Below, piece after piece: positions 7,216-16,154 of a stretch of DNA of 64,000 bases. Each line of letters opens with the position of its first letter. Position 1 is the first letter of the stretch. Under the pieces are notes generated by a model, which saw only the letters and a program-made list of their open reading frames with translations, did not search any database and was not told the DNA's origin. Origin of the DNA: an uncultured Roseateles sp. (GTDB lineage Bacteria; Pseudomonadota; Gammaproteobacteria; Burkholderiales; Burkholderiaceae_C); contig NZ_OY729424.1 in the NCBI RefSeq assembly GCF_963422335.1, positions 5,270,001 to 5,334,000 of the forward strand, in the 5' to 3' direction. The position numbers were made by a program, and so were the translations under genes.

Positions 7216-10200
7216 CTACTCGCCGCCCACCACGCCCGGCTTGGCCGCAGCGCTGCCACGGCCCTGCGCGAAGCTCACGCCGCGCTTCAAGGTGCGGAAC
7301 ACGAAGCGCAGCAGCAGCAAGGTCAGGATGGCCTCGACAAAGGTCAGCGCGAAGGCGAACAAGGCGTTCCAGCGCAGCTGCCGGCGCTCGAACTTGGCGA
7401 ACATCCGTTCGCGTGCGATCTCGATGCTGTCGTAGAAGCTCGGCACCATCAGCAGGGTCAGGAAGGTCGACGTGATCGTGCCACCGATGATGGCCACGGC
7501 CATCGGGCGGTAAAACTCGCCGCCCTCGCCTATGCCTATGGCCACCGGCAGCATGCCGGCGATCAGCGCAAAAGTCGTCATCAGGATGGGCCTGAAGCGC
7601 TTGCGGCCCGCATGCATCAGCGCCTCCTCGCGCGGCACGCCAGCGCGCTCCTCGGCACGGGCGGCATCGAGCAGCAGGATGGCATTCTTCGCCACCAGGC
7701 CGGCCAGCATGATGATGCCGATGAAGCTCATCAGGTTCAGCGTGCCCTTGGTCAGCAGCAGCGCGACGACGACACCGATCAGCGACAGCGGCTGCGACAG
7801 CATCACGCCCAGCGGCGCGGTGAACGAGCCGAACTGCATCACCAAAATCAGATACATCAGGCCGATGCCGGAGGCCAGGGCCACGGCCATTGCACCGAAC
7901 ACCTCCTCCTGGTCCTTGGACGCGCCGGCCAGCTCAATGCCATAGCCGGGCGGGAACGGAATCGCGGCCGCCAGTTTCTTGGCCTCGGCCGTGACCTCCC
8001 CGGGCGAGCGGCCCTGCACATTGGCCGAGACGGCGATCATGCGCTTGCCATCCGAGTGCTGGATCTTGGCCGGGCCCTTGCCCATGGTGACGGTGGCGAT
8101 CTGCTCCAGCGGCACCATCGTGCCGCTGCCGGCCACGGTGATGGGCAGGCGTTCGATATTGCTGGCGTCGACGCGATCGGCCGGATGCAGGCGCACGGCC
8201 ACATCGCGGGTCTCGCCGCTCGGGTCGACCCAGTCGCCGACCTCGACGCCGGCAAAGGCCACGCGCAGCGCAGTCGCCGCGTCGCCGACCGAGATGCCCA
8301 GCGAGTTGGCCAGGCCGCGGTTCAGCTCGATCTGCAGTTCGTCCTGCGGGTCCTGCTCGGACAGACCCACATCGACCGCACCCTTGACCTGGCGCAGCTG
8401 AGCCATGTAGTCGTTGGTGATCTGCAGCAGCTTGCGCGAGTCGGCGCCGTGGAAGCGGATCTGCACCGGCTTTTGCGCGCCGTTGTTCAGATCGTCCAGC
8501 ACCACGTATTCGGCACCCACAAGGCGCGAAACCTTCTCGCGCAGCTCCTTGGCGATCTCGGTGGCCGAACGCTTGCGCTCGTAGCTCTTGCCCAGGTCCA
8601 CATAGATGCGGCCGCCGCTGACGTTGACATAGCTGTTGGTCGCCTTGGTCTCCTTGATCTCGAAGGCCTGGGCGGCGGCTGCGGCCATCTTCAGCTTCGA
8701 ATACTCGAGGCTGGCGCTGGCAGGGGTGCGCACCTCGATCGCGATCGTGCCGTAGTCGCTGGACGGCAGGAAGCTGGAGCCGCCGAACGTCATCTGCAGA
8801 AAGATCGCCAGCACAAAGCTCATGACGGCGAAGATCGCCATCCAGATACGGTGGTGCAGCGCCCAGGCAATCACATTGCCGTAGCGGTCGGCCTGGTGGT
8901 CGAACCAGACATTGAAGCGGTGCAGGACTTTCGAGATGCCCTTCTTCGGCGCCTCATGGTGGCCGGGAGGGTCGCCCCAGAAGGCCGACAGCATCGGGTC
9001 CAGCGTGAACGAGATGAACAGGCTCACCAGCACCGAGGCCACCACGGTCAGGCCGAAGGGCCGGAACCACTCGCCGGACACGCCGGGCATGAAGGCCACA
9101 GGCACGAACACGGCGACGATGGAGAAGGTCGTCGCGGCCACGGCCATGCCAATCTCGGCCGTGCCGTTCAGCGCGGCGGTGACGCGGTCGGCACCCCGCT
9201 CCATGTGGCGCACGATGTTTTCTCGCACCACGATCGCGTCGTCGATCAGCACCCCGATGGCCAGCGACAGGCCCAGCAGGCTCATGAAGTTCAGGGTGAA
9301 GCCGCACAGCCAGACGGCGATGAAGGCGGCGATCACCGAGGTCGGCAGCGAGGTTGCCGTGATCAAGGTCGAACGCCAGGAGTTCAGGAACACGTAGACG
9401 ACCAGAATCGTCAGGCCGGCACCGAAGACCAGCGCGTCGATCACATTGTTGAGGCTGTTCTGCGCGTCCTTGCCACCGTCCTGGGTGACCTCCAGCTTGC
9501 TGCCCTCGGGCAGGGTCTTCTGGATCTCGGCCACCATCTTGCGCACTTCGTTGGCCACGGCCACGGTGGATGCGTCCCGCGAGCGGGTGACGGACAGGCC
9601 CACATTTGGCGAGCCATTGCGCACGCTGACGCTGGTGCGTTCGGCAAAGCCGTCCTGGATGGAGGCAACCTGGCCCAGGCGTATCAGCTCGTTGCCCATG
9701 CGCTTGACGACGATCTGCTCGAACTCGGCCGGCGATTCCAGCCGGCCCAGCAGGCGGATGCTCTGGTCTTCCATTGCGCCGCGCACCTTGCCCACCGGAG
9801 CGGTGGTGTTCTGGCTGCGCAGTGCGTTGACGACCTCGGTCACCGAGACATTGAACTCGCGCAGCTTTTGGGCACGCAGCAGCACCGACAGTTCACGGGT
9901 CAGCGCGCCGTCGACATTGACGGTGGCCACGCCATTGATGCCGCGCAGCTTGTCGGCGATCTGATCCTCGGCCATGCGCGAGATCTCGGCATGGGTCTGG
10001 CTCTTGCTGGACAGTGCCAGCTGCATGATGGGCTGGGCAGCGGGGTCGATGCGGCGCAGCACCGGCTCGCGCATTTCCAGCGGCAGCTTGTAGCGCACCG
10101 CGCCTATGGCGTTGCGGATGTCGTCCGCCGCCTCGATCATGTTCTTGTTGAAGTTGAAGATCAGCAGCAGCTGGGCATTGCCCTCGCTGGCGGTCGAGCG

Positions 10201-10440
10201 GACCTCGGTCACGCCATTGATGCTTTGCATCGACTTCTCGATGCGGTTGATGATTTCGCGCTCGGCCGTCTCGGGCGAGGCGCCCGGATAGGCGATATTG
10301 ACCACCATCAGCGGCTGCTCGACGTCAGGAATCTGGTTGACGCGCAGTTTCTTCAGGGCCATCACGCCCAGACACATCAGGCTGATGATGATGACGACCG
10401 TCGCGATCGGCTTCTTGACGCTGAAATTCGACAGGAACAT
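7216..10440 (-). CDS. RND (HAE-1 type) efflux permease
   Basis: A 1074-residue inner-membrane proton-driven multidrug exporter of the AcrB/MexB/MdtB superfamily. The N-terminus FSVKKPIATVVIIISLMCLG is the first membrane helix. Two large periplasmic loops follow, and TM4 carries the proton-relay pair Asp400-Asp401 in GVLIDDAIVV. The C-terminal half repeats the layout, with FASGIGLMYLILVMQF-like and ITSTFLTLLMVPSFYD segments. A basic and hydrophobic tail of about 55 residues follows the last canonical helix, with an extra hydrophobic stretch (ALFAFALTFVEAILTLLLL). The adaptor gene lies 1 nt upstream, so the two are co-transcribed and end at the terminator at 7156. No outer-membrane factor gene is adjacent, so TolC-like partners must come from elsewhere. 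Substrates cannot be predicted. Confidence 0.93.
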   Translation of the reverse strand: MFLSNFSVKKPIATVVIIISLMCLGVMALKKLRVNQIPDVEQPLMVVNIAYPGASPETAEREIINRIEKSMQSINGVTEVRSTASEGNAQLLLIFNFNKNMIEAADDIRNAIGAVRYKLPLEMREPVLRRIDPAAQPIMQLALSSKSQTHAEISRMAEDQIADKLRGINGVATVNVDGALTRELSVLLRAQKLREFNVSVTEVVNALRSQNTTAPVGKVRGAMEDQSIRLLGRLESPAEFEQIVVKRMGNELIRLGQVASIQDGFAERTSVSVRNGSPNVGLSVTRSRDASTVAVANEVRKMVAEIQKTLPEGSKLEVTQDGGKDAQNSLNNVIDALVFGAGLTILVVYVFLNSWRSTLITATSLPTSVIAAFIAVWLCGFTLNFMSLLGLSLAIGVLIDDAIVVRENIVRHMERGADRVTAALNGTAEIGMAVAATTFSIVAVFVPVAFMPGVSGEWFRPFGLTVVASVLVSLFISFTLDPMLSAFWGDPPGHHEAPKKGISKVLHRFNVWFDHQADRYGNVIAWALHHRIWMAIFAVMSFVLAIFLQMTFGGSSFLPSSDYGTIAIEVRTPASASLEYSKLKMAAAAAQAFEIKETKATNSYVNVSGGRIYVDLGKSYERKRSATEIAKELREKVSRLVGAEYVVLDDLNNGAQKPVQIRFHGADSRKLLQITNDYMAQLRQVKGAVDVGLSEQDPQDELQIELNRGLANSLGISVGDAATALRVAFAGVEVGDWVDPSGETRDVAVRLHPADRVDASNIERLPITVAGSGTMVPLEQIATVTMGKGPAKIQHSDGKRMIAVSANVQGRSPGEVTAEAKKLAAAIPFPPGYGIELAGASKDQEEVFGAMAVALASGIGLMYLILVMQFGSFTAPLGVMLSQPLSLIGVVVALLLTKGTLNLMSFIGIIMLAGLVAKNAILLLDAARAEERAGVPREEALMHAGRKRFRPILMTTFALIAGMLPVAIGIGEGGEFYRPMAVAIIGGTITSTFLTLLMVPSFYDSIEIARERMFAKFERRQLRWNALFAFALTFVEAILTLLLLRFVFRTLKRGVSFAQGRGSAAAKPGVVGGE

Positions 10441-10441
10441 A

Positions 10442-11587
10442 TCAAGCTCCCTTCTGGGCAGCCGATGCGGCCGGCACGGCCGGCGCAGCCACTGCTGCCT
10501 TGCTCATCTCGACCTTGCGGCCATCCTGTAGCGCGCTGGTCGGGCGGCGCAGCACCACATCGCCGGCGGCCAGGCCGCTGGTGACAACGTACAGGCCCTG
10601 GCGCTCGTCGCGCGCACCGAGCTTGAGCGGCGTCTTGGCGATCTGGCCGCCCTTCACCAGCCAGGCGAAGGCCTCGTCGCCCTCGCGCTGGATCGAGGCC
10701 TCGGGCAGCAGCAAGGCGCTGACGGTCTGCGTCTGCACCCGGCCTTCGGCATACAGCCCGGCCACGGCCGGAGCTTCCTTGCCGGCGAAGTCGACCAGCA
10801 CCTCGACCTGGCGGGTGGCGGCATTGGCCGCGGCGGCGATGCGGCGCACCTTGCCCTGGAAATCGGTATCGGAATAGCCGTTGACACGGAAGAACACCGT
10901 CTCGCCCACCTTCAGCTCGGCCATGCGGTCGGCCGACACCAGGCCCTCGAAGCGCATGCTGACCGGATCGATCACCTTGACCAACTCCTTGCCGATCTGG
11001 GCGGTGTCACCAGGCGAGACCTTGCGGTCGCTGACCACGCCGTCGAACGGGGCGCGCACCTCGGTGCGCTGGATCTGCTGGCGGGCCGTGGCCACGCGGG
11101 CCTTGGCCGCGACCAGGTCGCTCTGGGCATTGTTGCGGCGCACCTCGGCGTCCTCCATCGCCTGCATCGAGCTCATGCCCTGTGCCTGCAGGGTGCGCAG
11201 GCGCTGGTACTGGCGTTCGGCCTGATCGAAGCTCTGGGAGGCAGCGCGGGCAGACTCGTCGGCGGAGGACAGGCTTTCGCGGATGGCGCTGTCGTCCAGC
11301 CGGGCGATCAGGTCGCCGCGCTTCACTTTCTCGCCGTTCTCCTTCAGCACCTGCAGCACCACGGCCGAGACCTCGGCGCGCAGGTCGGCGCGCTTCTCGG
11401 GCTGGATAGAGCCGGTGATCACCGGGCCGGAGTCGTAGGAGCCCAGGCTGAGGCGGCTCAGGTCCTCCTGCGAGATCAGCAGGGGCGGGACGACCGCCTC
11501 CGCCTTGGCCTTGGCGTCGGGAGGGGTCTTGCCGCAGGCCACAAGCAGGGTTGCAACAACTACGGCAAGTACGGTCAGGCGCAACAT
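10442..11587 (-). CDS. RND efflux periplasmic adaptor lipoprotein
   Basis: A 381-residue membrane fusion protein (HlyD/AcrA family) partnering the RND permease downstream. It has a lipoprotein signal with lipobox LLVAC, lipidated Cys18. A lipoyl/barrel-sandwich half containing VLKENGEKVKRGDLIARLDD comes next, then a helical hairpin (about residues 95-165, rich in Ala, Gln, Arg). The second lipoyl half has VRAPFDGVVSDRKVSPGD, followed by beta-barrel and membrane-proximal domains. An Ala-rich tail ends the protein. The ATG at 11587 has GGAG 6 nt upstream; an in-frame ATG two codons earlier is too close to that site. The stop is 1 nt before the permease start. No dedicated regulator gene is adjacent; the 216-nt gap to the divergent ankyrin gene should carry the promoter. 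Confidence 0.92.
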   Translation of the reverse strand: MLRLTVLAVVVATLLVACGKTPPDAKAKAEAVVPPLLISQEDLSRLSLGSYDSGPVITGSIQPEKRADLRAEVSAVVLQVLKENGEKVKRGDLIARLDDSAIRESLSSADESARAASQSFDQAERQYQRLRTLQAQGMSSMQAMEDAEVRRNNAQSDLVAAKARVATARQQIQRTEVRAPFDGVVSDRKVSPGDTAQIGKELVKVIDPVSMRFEGLVSADRMAELKVGETVFFRVNGYSDTDFQGKVRRIAAAANAATRQVEVLVDFAGKEAPAVAGLYAEGRVQTQTVSALLLPEASIQREGDEAFAWLVKGGQIAKTPLKLGARDERQGLYVVTSGLAAGDVVLRRPTSALQDGRKVEMSKAAVAAPAVPAASAAQKGA

Positions 11588-11803
11588 CGGCATCTCCGGG
11601 AACGGTGGTCTGTGGAAGGCGCGCAAGCTTAACCGCGCTGGCCGCAGATGCAAGAGGGCTTGCGCCCACCGACAGCAGCAGGCGACGAAGCGCATATTCG
11701 GTGGCGTGAGTGGCGAGCGTCTGCCGGCATGGCTCTTCAAAGGCGATGACAAGCCAGGGTGGACCGTGACACCATGCGGCCACCTCAGATCAGAGTCAAG
11801 CCC

Positions 11804-12862
11804 ATGCGATACCCCCTCCTGCTGATCACCACCCTGCTGGGTCTGCTGCTGTGCGGGCCGGCCCGGGCGGCGGGCTATGCTGAACTGGCCGCCGCGGTGC
11901 GGGCGGGTGACACGCCGGCCGTCGAGCAATTGCTGAAAACGGGCGTCGCCGTCGAGCCGCCGGCCGGCAGTTCGGCCCCTCTGCTGATCGCCGCCTCGCG
12001 CGGTCACCATGCCATCGCCCGGCTGCTGCTGGCCCGGGGCGCCGAGCCCAATCCGCGCTTTGCCGCCTATTACAACGCCACCCCCCTGATGCTGGCCGTC
12101 AACCAGCACGATGTCGAGATGAGCCGCCTGTTGCTGGACGCCGGCGCCCAGGTGAATCTGGTCGACAGCTACGGCGACCCGGCACTGAACTGGGCCGTGT
12201 TCTACGGCGACATGGCCCAGATCGAGCTGCTGCTGGCGCACAAGGCCGATGCCAGCCTGGTCGGCCACGGCAATGCGCTGGAGGTGGCGATGCGGCGTGG
12301 CCACCCCGCCGCGGTCGAGCGGCTGCTGGACTACACCGGCCAGCGCCTGGTGCTCAGCGCCGCACACACCAAATTGGTGCAGGCCATCCAGCAGGGCGAC
12401 GGCGCCGCCGTACGCCTGGCCCTGGCCAACGGCGCCAGCCCCGACGCGCTGGACGCCAGCGGCCGGCCGGTGCTGGCATTGGCGGCGCGCCTGGGCCAGC
12501 TCGACGCGCTGCGCGCCCTGCTGGATGCTGACGCAGCGGTGAACAGCGTAGACGCCATAGGCTTCACCGCGCTGATGGAAGCAGCGCGCGAAGGCCGGGT
12601 GGCGGCCTGCGAACTGCTGCTGAACAAGGGGGCAGCCCTGAATCAGCAGGCCCTGCCGCGTGGCTTGGCCCTGACCGCCCTGCATCTGGCCGTCGCTGGC
12701 GGACGGCTGGAGGCCGTGCGCCTGCTGGCAAAGCACGGCGCCGATCTGGAGGCGGCCGACAGCGAACAGGCCACACCCATCATGTGGACCGGCGAGAAAG
12801 ATCCCATCCGCCAGCTGCTGCTGGAGCTCGGGGCCAAGCCACCCACCGCCAAGGCCGGCTGA
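11804..12862 (+). CDS. Secreted ankyrin-repeat protein
   Basis: A 352-residue protein with an N-terminal signal peptide (MRYPLLLITTLLGLLLCGPARA, cleavage expected after ARA) and then a solenoid of about eight to nine ankyrin repeats. Typical units read as GDTPAVEQLLKTG, GHHAIARLLLARGAEPN, HDVEMSRLLLDAGAQVN and GRVAACELLLNKGAALN. Ankyrin repeats bind other proteins; the signal peptide puts this one in the periplasm, where the target is unknown. The start at 11804 is chosen because it begins the signal peptide; codons upstream do not. It is divergent from the RND operon and followed after 82 nt by an MtfA-like peptidase gene. Nothing shows a functional link to either. Confidence 0.85.
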   Translation: MRYPLLLITTLLGLLLCGPARAAGYAELAAAVRAGDTPAVEQLLKTGVAVEPPAGSSAPLLIAASRGHHAIARLLLARGAEPNPRFAAYYNATPLMLAVNQHDVEMSRLLLDAGAQVNLVDSYGDPALNWAVFYGDMAQIELLLAHKADASLVGHGNALEVAMRRGHPAAVERLLDYTGQRLVLSAAHTKLVQAIQQGDGAAVRLALANGASPDALDASGRPVLALAARLGQLDALRALLDADAAVNSVDAIGFTALMEAAREGRVAACELLLNKGAALNQQALPRGLALTALHLAVAGGRLEAVRLLAKHGADLEAADSEQATPIMWTGEKDPIRQLLLELGAKPPTAKAG

Positions 12863-12944
12863 GGATTTGTTGAATCAGCGCTATTGAAATCAGCGGCTCG
12901 GGCACCCAACTGCTTCATCAAGAGAAATCGCTACGGGAATCACT

Positions 12945-13763
12945 GTGCCCCTTCTGATGCTTGGCTTGTTGACGCTGCTGCCGCTGGCCTGGCTGGTGGG
13001 TGAGCCCTGGTGGACCGAACGCCGGCGCGAGCGCCTGCGCCGCCAGCCCTTCCCGAATGAGTGGCGCGAGATCCTGAAGCGCCGCGTGCCCCAGGTCCGG
13101 CGCCTGCCGGTGGACCTGCAGCTGCAGCTGAAACGCCATATGCAGGTGTTCCTGGCCGAGAAGGCCTTCATCGGCTGCGACGGCCTCGTCGTCACGCCCG
13201 AAATGCGCGTCACGGTGGCCGCCCAGGCCTGCCTGCTGCTGCTCAACCGCCGGCGGCCAAGCTATTTCCCGAAGTTGCGCCAGATCCTGCTCTACCCGGG
13301 CGCCTTCATCGTCAACCGCCCGCACACCGATGGCGCCGGCGTGCTGCAGGAGCAGCGCCAGGTGCTGTCCGGCGAGTCCTGGACCCAGGGCCAGGTGATT
13401 TTGTCCTGGCAGGACGCGCTGGAGGGCGCAGCCGTGGCCGACGATGGCCGCAATGTCGTGATCCATGAATTCGCCCACCAGCTCGACCAGGAAAAAGGCC
13501 ATGCCAATGGCGCCCCGGCCCTGCCCCGCACCCAGTACAAGACCTGGTCGCGTGTCATGCAGGCCGAGTTCCAGCAGCTGCAGTGGGAAGCCCAGCAGGG
13601 CGAGGAGTCGCTGCTGAGTCACTACGGCGCCACCAACCCGGCCGAGTTCTTTGCCGTGGCCAGCGAGGTGTTCTTCGAGCAGCCGCTGCCGCTGGCCCTG
13701 CGTCACCCGGCGCTGTACGAGCAACTGAGCCGCTACTACCGTGTCAACCCGCTGAGTTGGTAA
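12945..13763 (+). CDS. mtfA: MtfA-like M90 zinc metallopeptidase
   Basis: A 272-residue protein of the MtfA (peptidase family M90) group, with the zinc-binding HEFAH motif at residues 174-178 and a downstream Glu-rich ligand region AEFFAVASEVFFEQP. In enterobacteria MtfA binds the repressor Mlc and has aminopeptidase activity. Whether that regulatory partner exists in this organism is not shown. The N-terminus MPLLMLGLLTLLPLAWLVG is hydrophobic and could anchor the protein in the membrane, a common feature of betaproteobacterial members. The start is GTG at 12945; an ATG at 12957 in frame is a possible alternative. Length agrees with the family (about 260-275 residues). Confidence 0.88.
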   Translation: MPLLMLGLLTLLPLAWLVGEPWWTERRRERLRRQPFPNEWREILKRRVPQVRRLPVDLQLQLKRHMQVFLAEKAFIGCDGLVVTPEMRVTVAAQACLLLLNRRRPSYFPKLRQILLYPGAFIVNRPHTDGAGVLQEQRQVLSGESWTQGQVILSWQDALEGAAVADDGRNVVIHEFAHQLDQEKGHANGAPALPRTQYKTWSRVMQAEFQQLQWEAQQGEESLLSHYGATNPAEFFAVASEVFFEQPLPLALRHPALYEQLSRYYRVNPLSW

Positions 13764-13797
13764 TTCAAAACCAAGCCCTTGTCTGAAAGCATCACCC

Positions 13798-14433
13798 ATG
13801 AAGATCGACTTCGTCTCCGACGTCTCCTGCCCCTGGTGCGCCATCGGCCTCAAATCGCTTGAAACCGCGCTGGAGCGCGTCGGCGGCGAGATCCAGGCCG
13901 AGTTGCATTTCCAGCCCTTCGAGCTGAACCCCAAGATGGCGCCCGAGGGCCAGGACATCACCGAACACCTGGCCGAGAAGTACGGCATCTCGCCGGCCCA
14001 GATCGCACAGAACCGCGAGGCGATTCGTGCCCGTGGTGCGGCGGTAGGCTTCGAATTCAGCATGGGCGGCCGCAGCCGCATCTACAACACCTTCGACGCC
14101 CACCGCCTGCTGCACTGGGCCGAGGGTGAAGGCAAGCAGGTGGCGCTCAAGCATGCGCTGCTCAGCGCCTATTTCACCGAAGACCAGAACCCCAGCGACC
14201 ATGCCCTGCTGTTGAGCAAGGTGGCCCAGGTCGGCCTCGATGTGGAGCGCGCCCGCGCCATCCTGGCCTCGGACGAGTTCACGGCCGAGGTCCGCGAGCG
14301 CCAGCAGTTCTATCTTCAGCAGGGCATCAACTCGGTGCCGGCGGTGATCATCAATGACCGCCATCTGATCTCTGGCGGCCAGCCGCCCGAGGTGTTCGAG
14401 CAGGCACTGCGCCAGATCGCGGCCGAGGGTTGA
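13798..14433 (+). CDS. DsbA-family (FrnE-like) thiol oxidoreductase
   Basis: A 211-residue thioredoxin-fold protein of the FrnE/DsbA-like subfamily. The redox motif CPWC is at residues 11-14 immediately after the first strand, an inserted helical domain follows, and the cis-proline loop SVPAVI lies near residue 181. The absence of a signal peptide places it in the cytoplasm, unlike true DsbA, and matches FrnE-type proteins linked to oxidative stress or disulfide isomerisation. The start ATG at 13798 opens directly on the first beta strand, as usual for the family. It is 34 nt downstream of the MtfA-like gene and may share its transcript. It converges on the PilZ gene across a perfect hairpin. 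Confidence 0.9.
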   Translation: MKIDFVSDVSCPWCAIGLKSLETALERVGGEIQAELHFQPFELNPKMAPEGQDITEHLAEKYGISPAQIAQNREAIRARGAAVGFEFSMGGRSRIYNTFDAHRLLHWAEGEGKQVALKHALLSAYFTEDQNPSDHALLLSKVAQVGLDVERARAILASDEFTAEVRERQQFYLQQGINSVPAVIINDRHLISGGQPPEVFEQALRQIAAEG

Positions 14434-14438
14434 CCCGC

Positions 14439-14460
14439 AGCCCGGATCGCAATCCGGGCT
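14439..14460. terminator. Convergent-gene hairpin between the dsbA-like and pilZ genes
   Basis: AGCCCGGAT-CGCA-ATCCGGGCT is a perfect 9-bp stem with a 4-nt loop, lying between two converging genes and touching the stop codon of the PilZ gene. It lacks a T-run, so it may be a weak terminator or an mRNA 3'-end stabiliser serving both strands. Confidence 0.55.
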
Positions 14461-14821
14461 ACGCGGAGATCAGCGCCTTCAGTTCCCGCTCCAGCAGATG
14501 CGGCTCGCCGAGATTGACCTCGATCAGGCGTCGCAGATGGGTGATGCTGTCGATGTCTATGCTGCGGCACAGCAGGCCGACGTGATGGCCCTGCACATAG
14601 GCCACCTCGGCGGCCATGGCGATGCTTTCTTCCCTGTCGTTGAGGCGCACACTGAGCAGGCAGGGTGCACCCACCGGCACCTTGGCCTCGGGCGGAAGAC
14701 TCAACAAGGCGCCCTTGAAGGACAGGTCCAGCACCTTGGCTTCGAAACGGTTCTGAGTCGTCGTCAGCTGGGCCGGTGCATCGAAGGCGATGCGCACAAA
14801 GTGTCGGCGTTCGGTATTCAT
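14459..14821 (-). CDS. PilZ domain protein (c-di-GMP effector)
   Basis: A 120-residue stand-alone PilZ domain. The c-di-GMP binding signature is visible in both parts: the N-terminal arginine motif ERRHFVR (R5-R9 region) and the DLSFKG segment corresponding to D/NxSxxG about 25 residues later. The protein therefore should bind c-di-GMP, unlike degenerate PilZ proteins. The C-terminal 25 residues form a predicted helix (LRRLIEVNLGEPHLLERELKAL). It is monocistronic by layout, converging with the DsbA-like gene and 85 nt upstream of the D-cysteine desulfhydrase stop on the same strand. The output partner is unknown; motility or surface attachment is the general expectation for such proteins. Confidence 0.88.
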   Translation of the reverse strand: MNTERRHFVRIAFDAPAQLTTTQNRFEAKVLDLSFKGALLSLPPEAKVPVGAPCLLSVRLNDREESIAMAAEVAYVQGHHVGLLCRSIDIDSITHLRRLIEVNLGEPHLLERELKALISA

Positions 14822-14906
14822 GGCGGCCTCCGGCAGCGTTGACTGACACCGCTGATGCTATCCCAACTCGCCGCAGCCGGCGGCCACCCGGATGCAGCTT
14901 GCGCGC

Positions 14907-15929
14907 TCAGCGGCCCAGGACCACATCCTCATAGGCATGCAGGGCCGGCGCGCCGCCGGTGTGCAGGAAGAGGATGCGGTCGCTGGGCTTGAAGCGCTGC
15001 TTGCGCACCAGATCCATCAGGCCGGCCATGGCCTTGCCGGTGTAGACCGGATCGATCAGCACGCCCTCGCTGCGCGCCATCAACTGCACCGCCTCGACCA
15101 TGGCCGGCGTCGGCACCGAATACTTGGGCTGCCAGTAGCCGCCCACCGTCACCACCGCCTCGCGCGGGATGTTCAGGCCGAGCTTGAGCAGATCGGCCAC
15201 CGCCTGGGCCTCCTTGTGCACCAGCGGGTCCTGGTCGACCGGATCTCGGCTGGTGCCTATGCCCAGGACGGGCGTCTCAATCCCCAGGGCCGCAAAACCG
15301 GCCAGCAGGCCGCCGTGGGTGCCCGAGCTGCCCGAGGCCAGCACCACATGGTCGAACTGCAGGCCCTGCTCCGCCCACTGCTGCTGCAACTCCTGGGCGC
15401 AGACCGCATAACCGAGTCCGCCCAGCGCGTTGGAGCCCCCTCCCGGAATGATGTAGCCCTTGCGGCCAAGGGCCCCCAGCTCGTCGGCCACCGCCTGCAT
15501 GGCCGGGCCCATGGCGCTGCCACCGGGCAGCACGGTGATGGCCTCGACACCCATCAACTCGAACAGGAAGTTGTTGCCACTGGCCTCTTTGCGGTAGCTG
15601 TTGGCCACCCGCTCCTCGATCACGAAGCGGCAGTGCAGGCCCTCCTTGGCGGCGGCGGCCAGGGTGATGCGGCAGTGGTTGGACTGCGGCGCGCCGCAGG
15701 TGATCAGGGTGTCGGCCCCCAGGGCCAGGGCCTCGGCGACCAGGAACTCCAGCTTGCGCGTCTTGTTGCCGCCGGGCGCCAGGCCCAGCATGTCGTCGCG
15801 CTTGAGCCAGATCTGCGGGCCCGGCCGGCCCTCGTTGAGCGCGGCGCTGAAGCGCGGCACGGCCTCGATCGGCGTGGCGCCATGGCTGTAGATGCGGCGG
15901 GGAAAGCGGCTCAGGTCCAGGGTCTTCAT
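14907..15929 (-). CDS. dcyD: D-cysteine desulfhydrase
   Basis: A 340-residue fold-type II PLP enzyme of the D-cysteine desulfhydrase/ACC deaminase family. The PLP lysine is Lys56 in GGNKTRKLEF, and the phosphate-binding Gly/Ser-rich loop is ASGSSGTHGG. The reaction is D-cysteine to pyruvate, ammonia and sulfide; the ACC deaminase alternative cannot be excluded from motifs alone, but overall layout and length fit DcyD. The ATG at 15929 has GGAG 8 nt upstream and begins the family N-terminus MKTLDLSRFPR. The gene is divergent from the substrate-binding protein at 16155. A perfect 14-bp palindrome lies in the shared upstream region and may be an operator. Confidence 0.85.
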   Translation of the reverse strand: MKTLDLSRFPRRIYSHGATPIEAVPRFSAALNEGRPGPQIWLKRDDMLGLAPGGNKTRKLEFLVAEALALGADTLITCGAPQSNHCRITLAAAAKEGLHCRFVIEERVANSYRKEASGNNFLFELMGVEAITVLPGGSAMGPAMQAVADELGALGRKGYIIPGGGSNALGGLGYAVCAQELQQQWAEQGLQFDHVVLASGSSGTHGGLLAGFAALGIETPVLGIGTSRDPVDQDPLVHKEAQAVADLLKLGLNIPREAVVTVGGYWQPKYSVPTPAMVEAVQLMARSEGVLIDPVYTGKAMAGLMDLVRKQRFKPSDRILFLHTGGAPALHAYEDVVLGR

Positions 15930-15993
15930 GGTGAGTTCTCCAGTGGACGACGATTGTGAAGCAAGGGGCGGACGGAAGGCCAAGAAACAGTGC

Positions 15994-16007
15994 GCAATGC
16001 GCATTGC
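15994..16007. promoter_or_regulatory. Perfect 14-bp palindrome between dcyD and the binding-protein gene
   Basis: GCAATGC-GCATTGC is a perfect dyad without spacer, 65 nt upstream of dcyD and 148 nt upstream of the divergent gene. It is a plausible operator for a dimeric regulator (the Lrp/AsnC type is one option); no regulator gene lies beside it. Nothing else convincing is seen between 15930 and 16154. Confidence 0.4.
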
Positions 16008-16154
16008 CCGCAGTTTTTCGCCCCACCGGAGAAACCCTCTGCTAATCTGCCCCATCGACACAAAACATCAGGGAGCCGTCGATATGGTGGACAGCCATGT
16101 GAGCGTGCTGCAGCGCGGCGCGAGCTTGACAAGGCCGGCGCGCGAGGCCAGGGC

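Noticed and set aside
7612..10584. Nearly 1000-codon open frame on the plus strand opposite the RND permease
   Set aside because: His/Asp/Arg-rich composition without motifs; the minus strand encodes an intact RND protein with all signatures.
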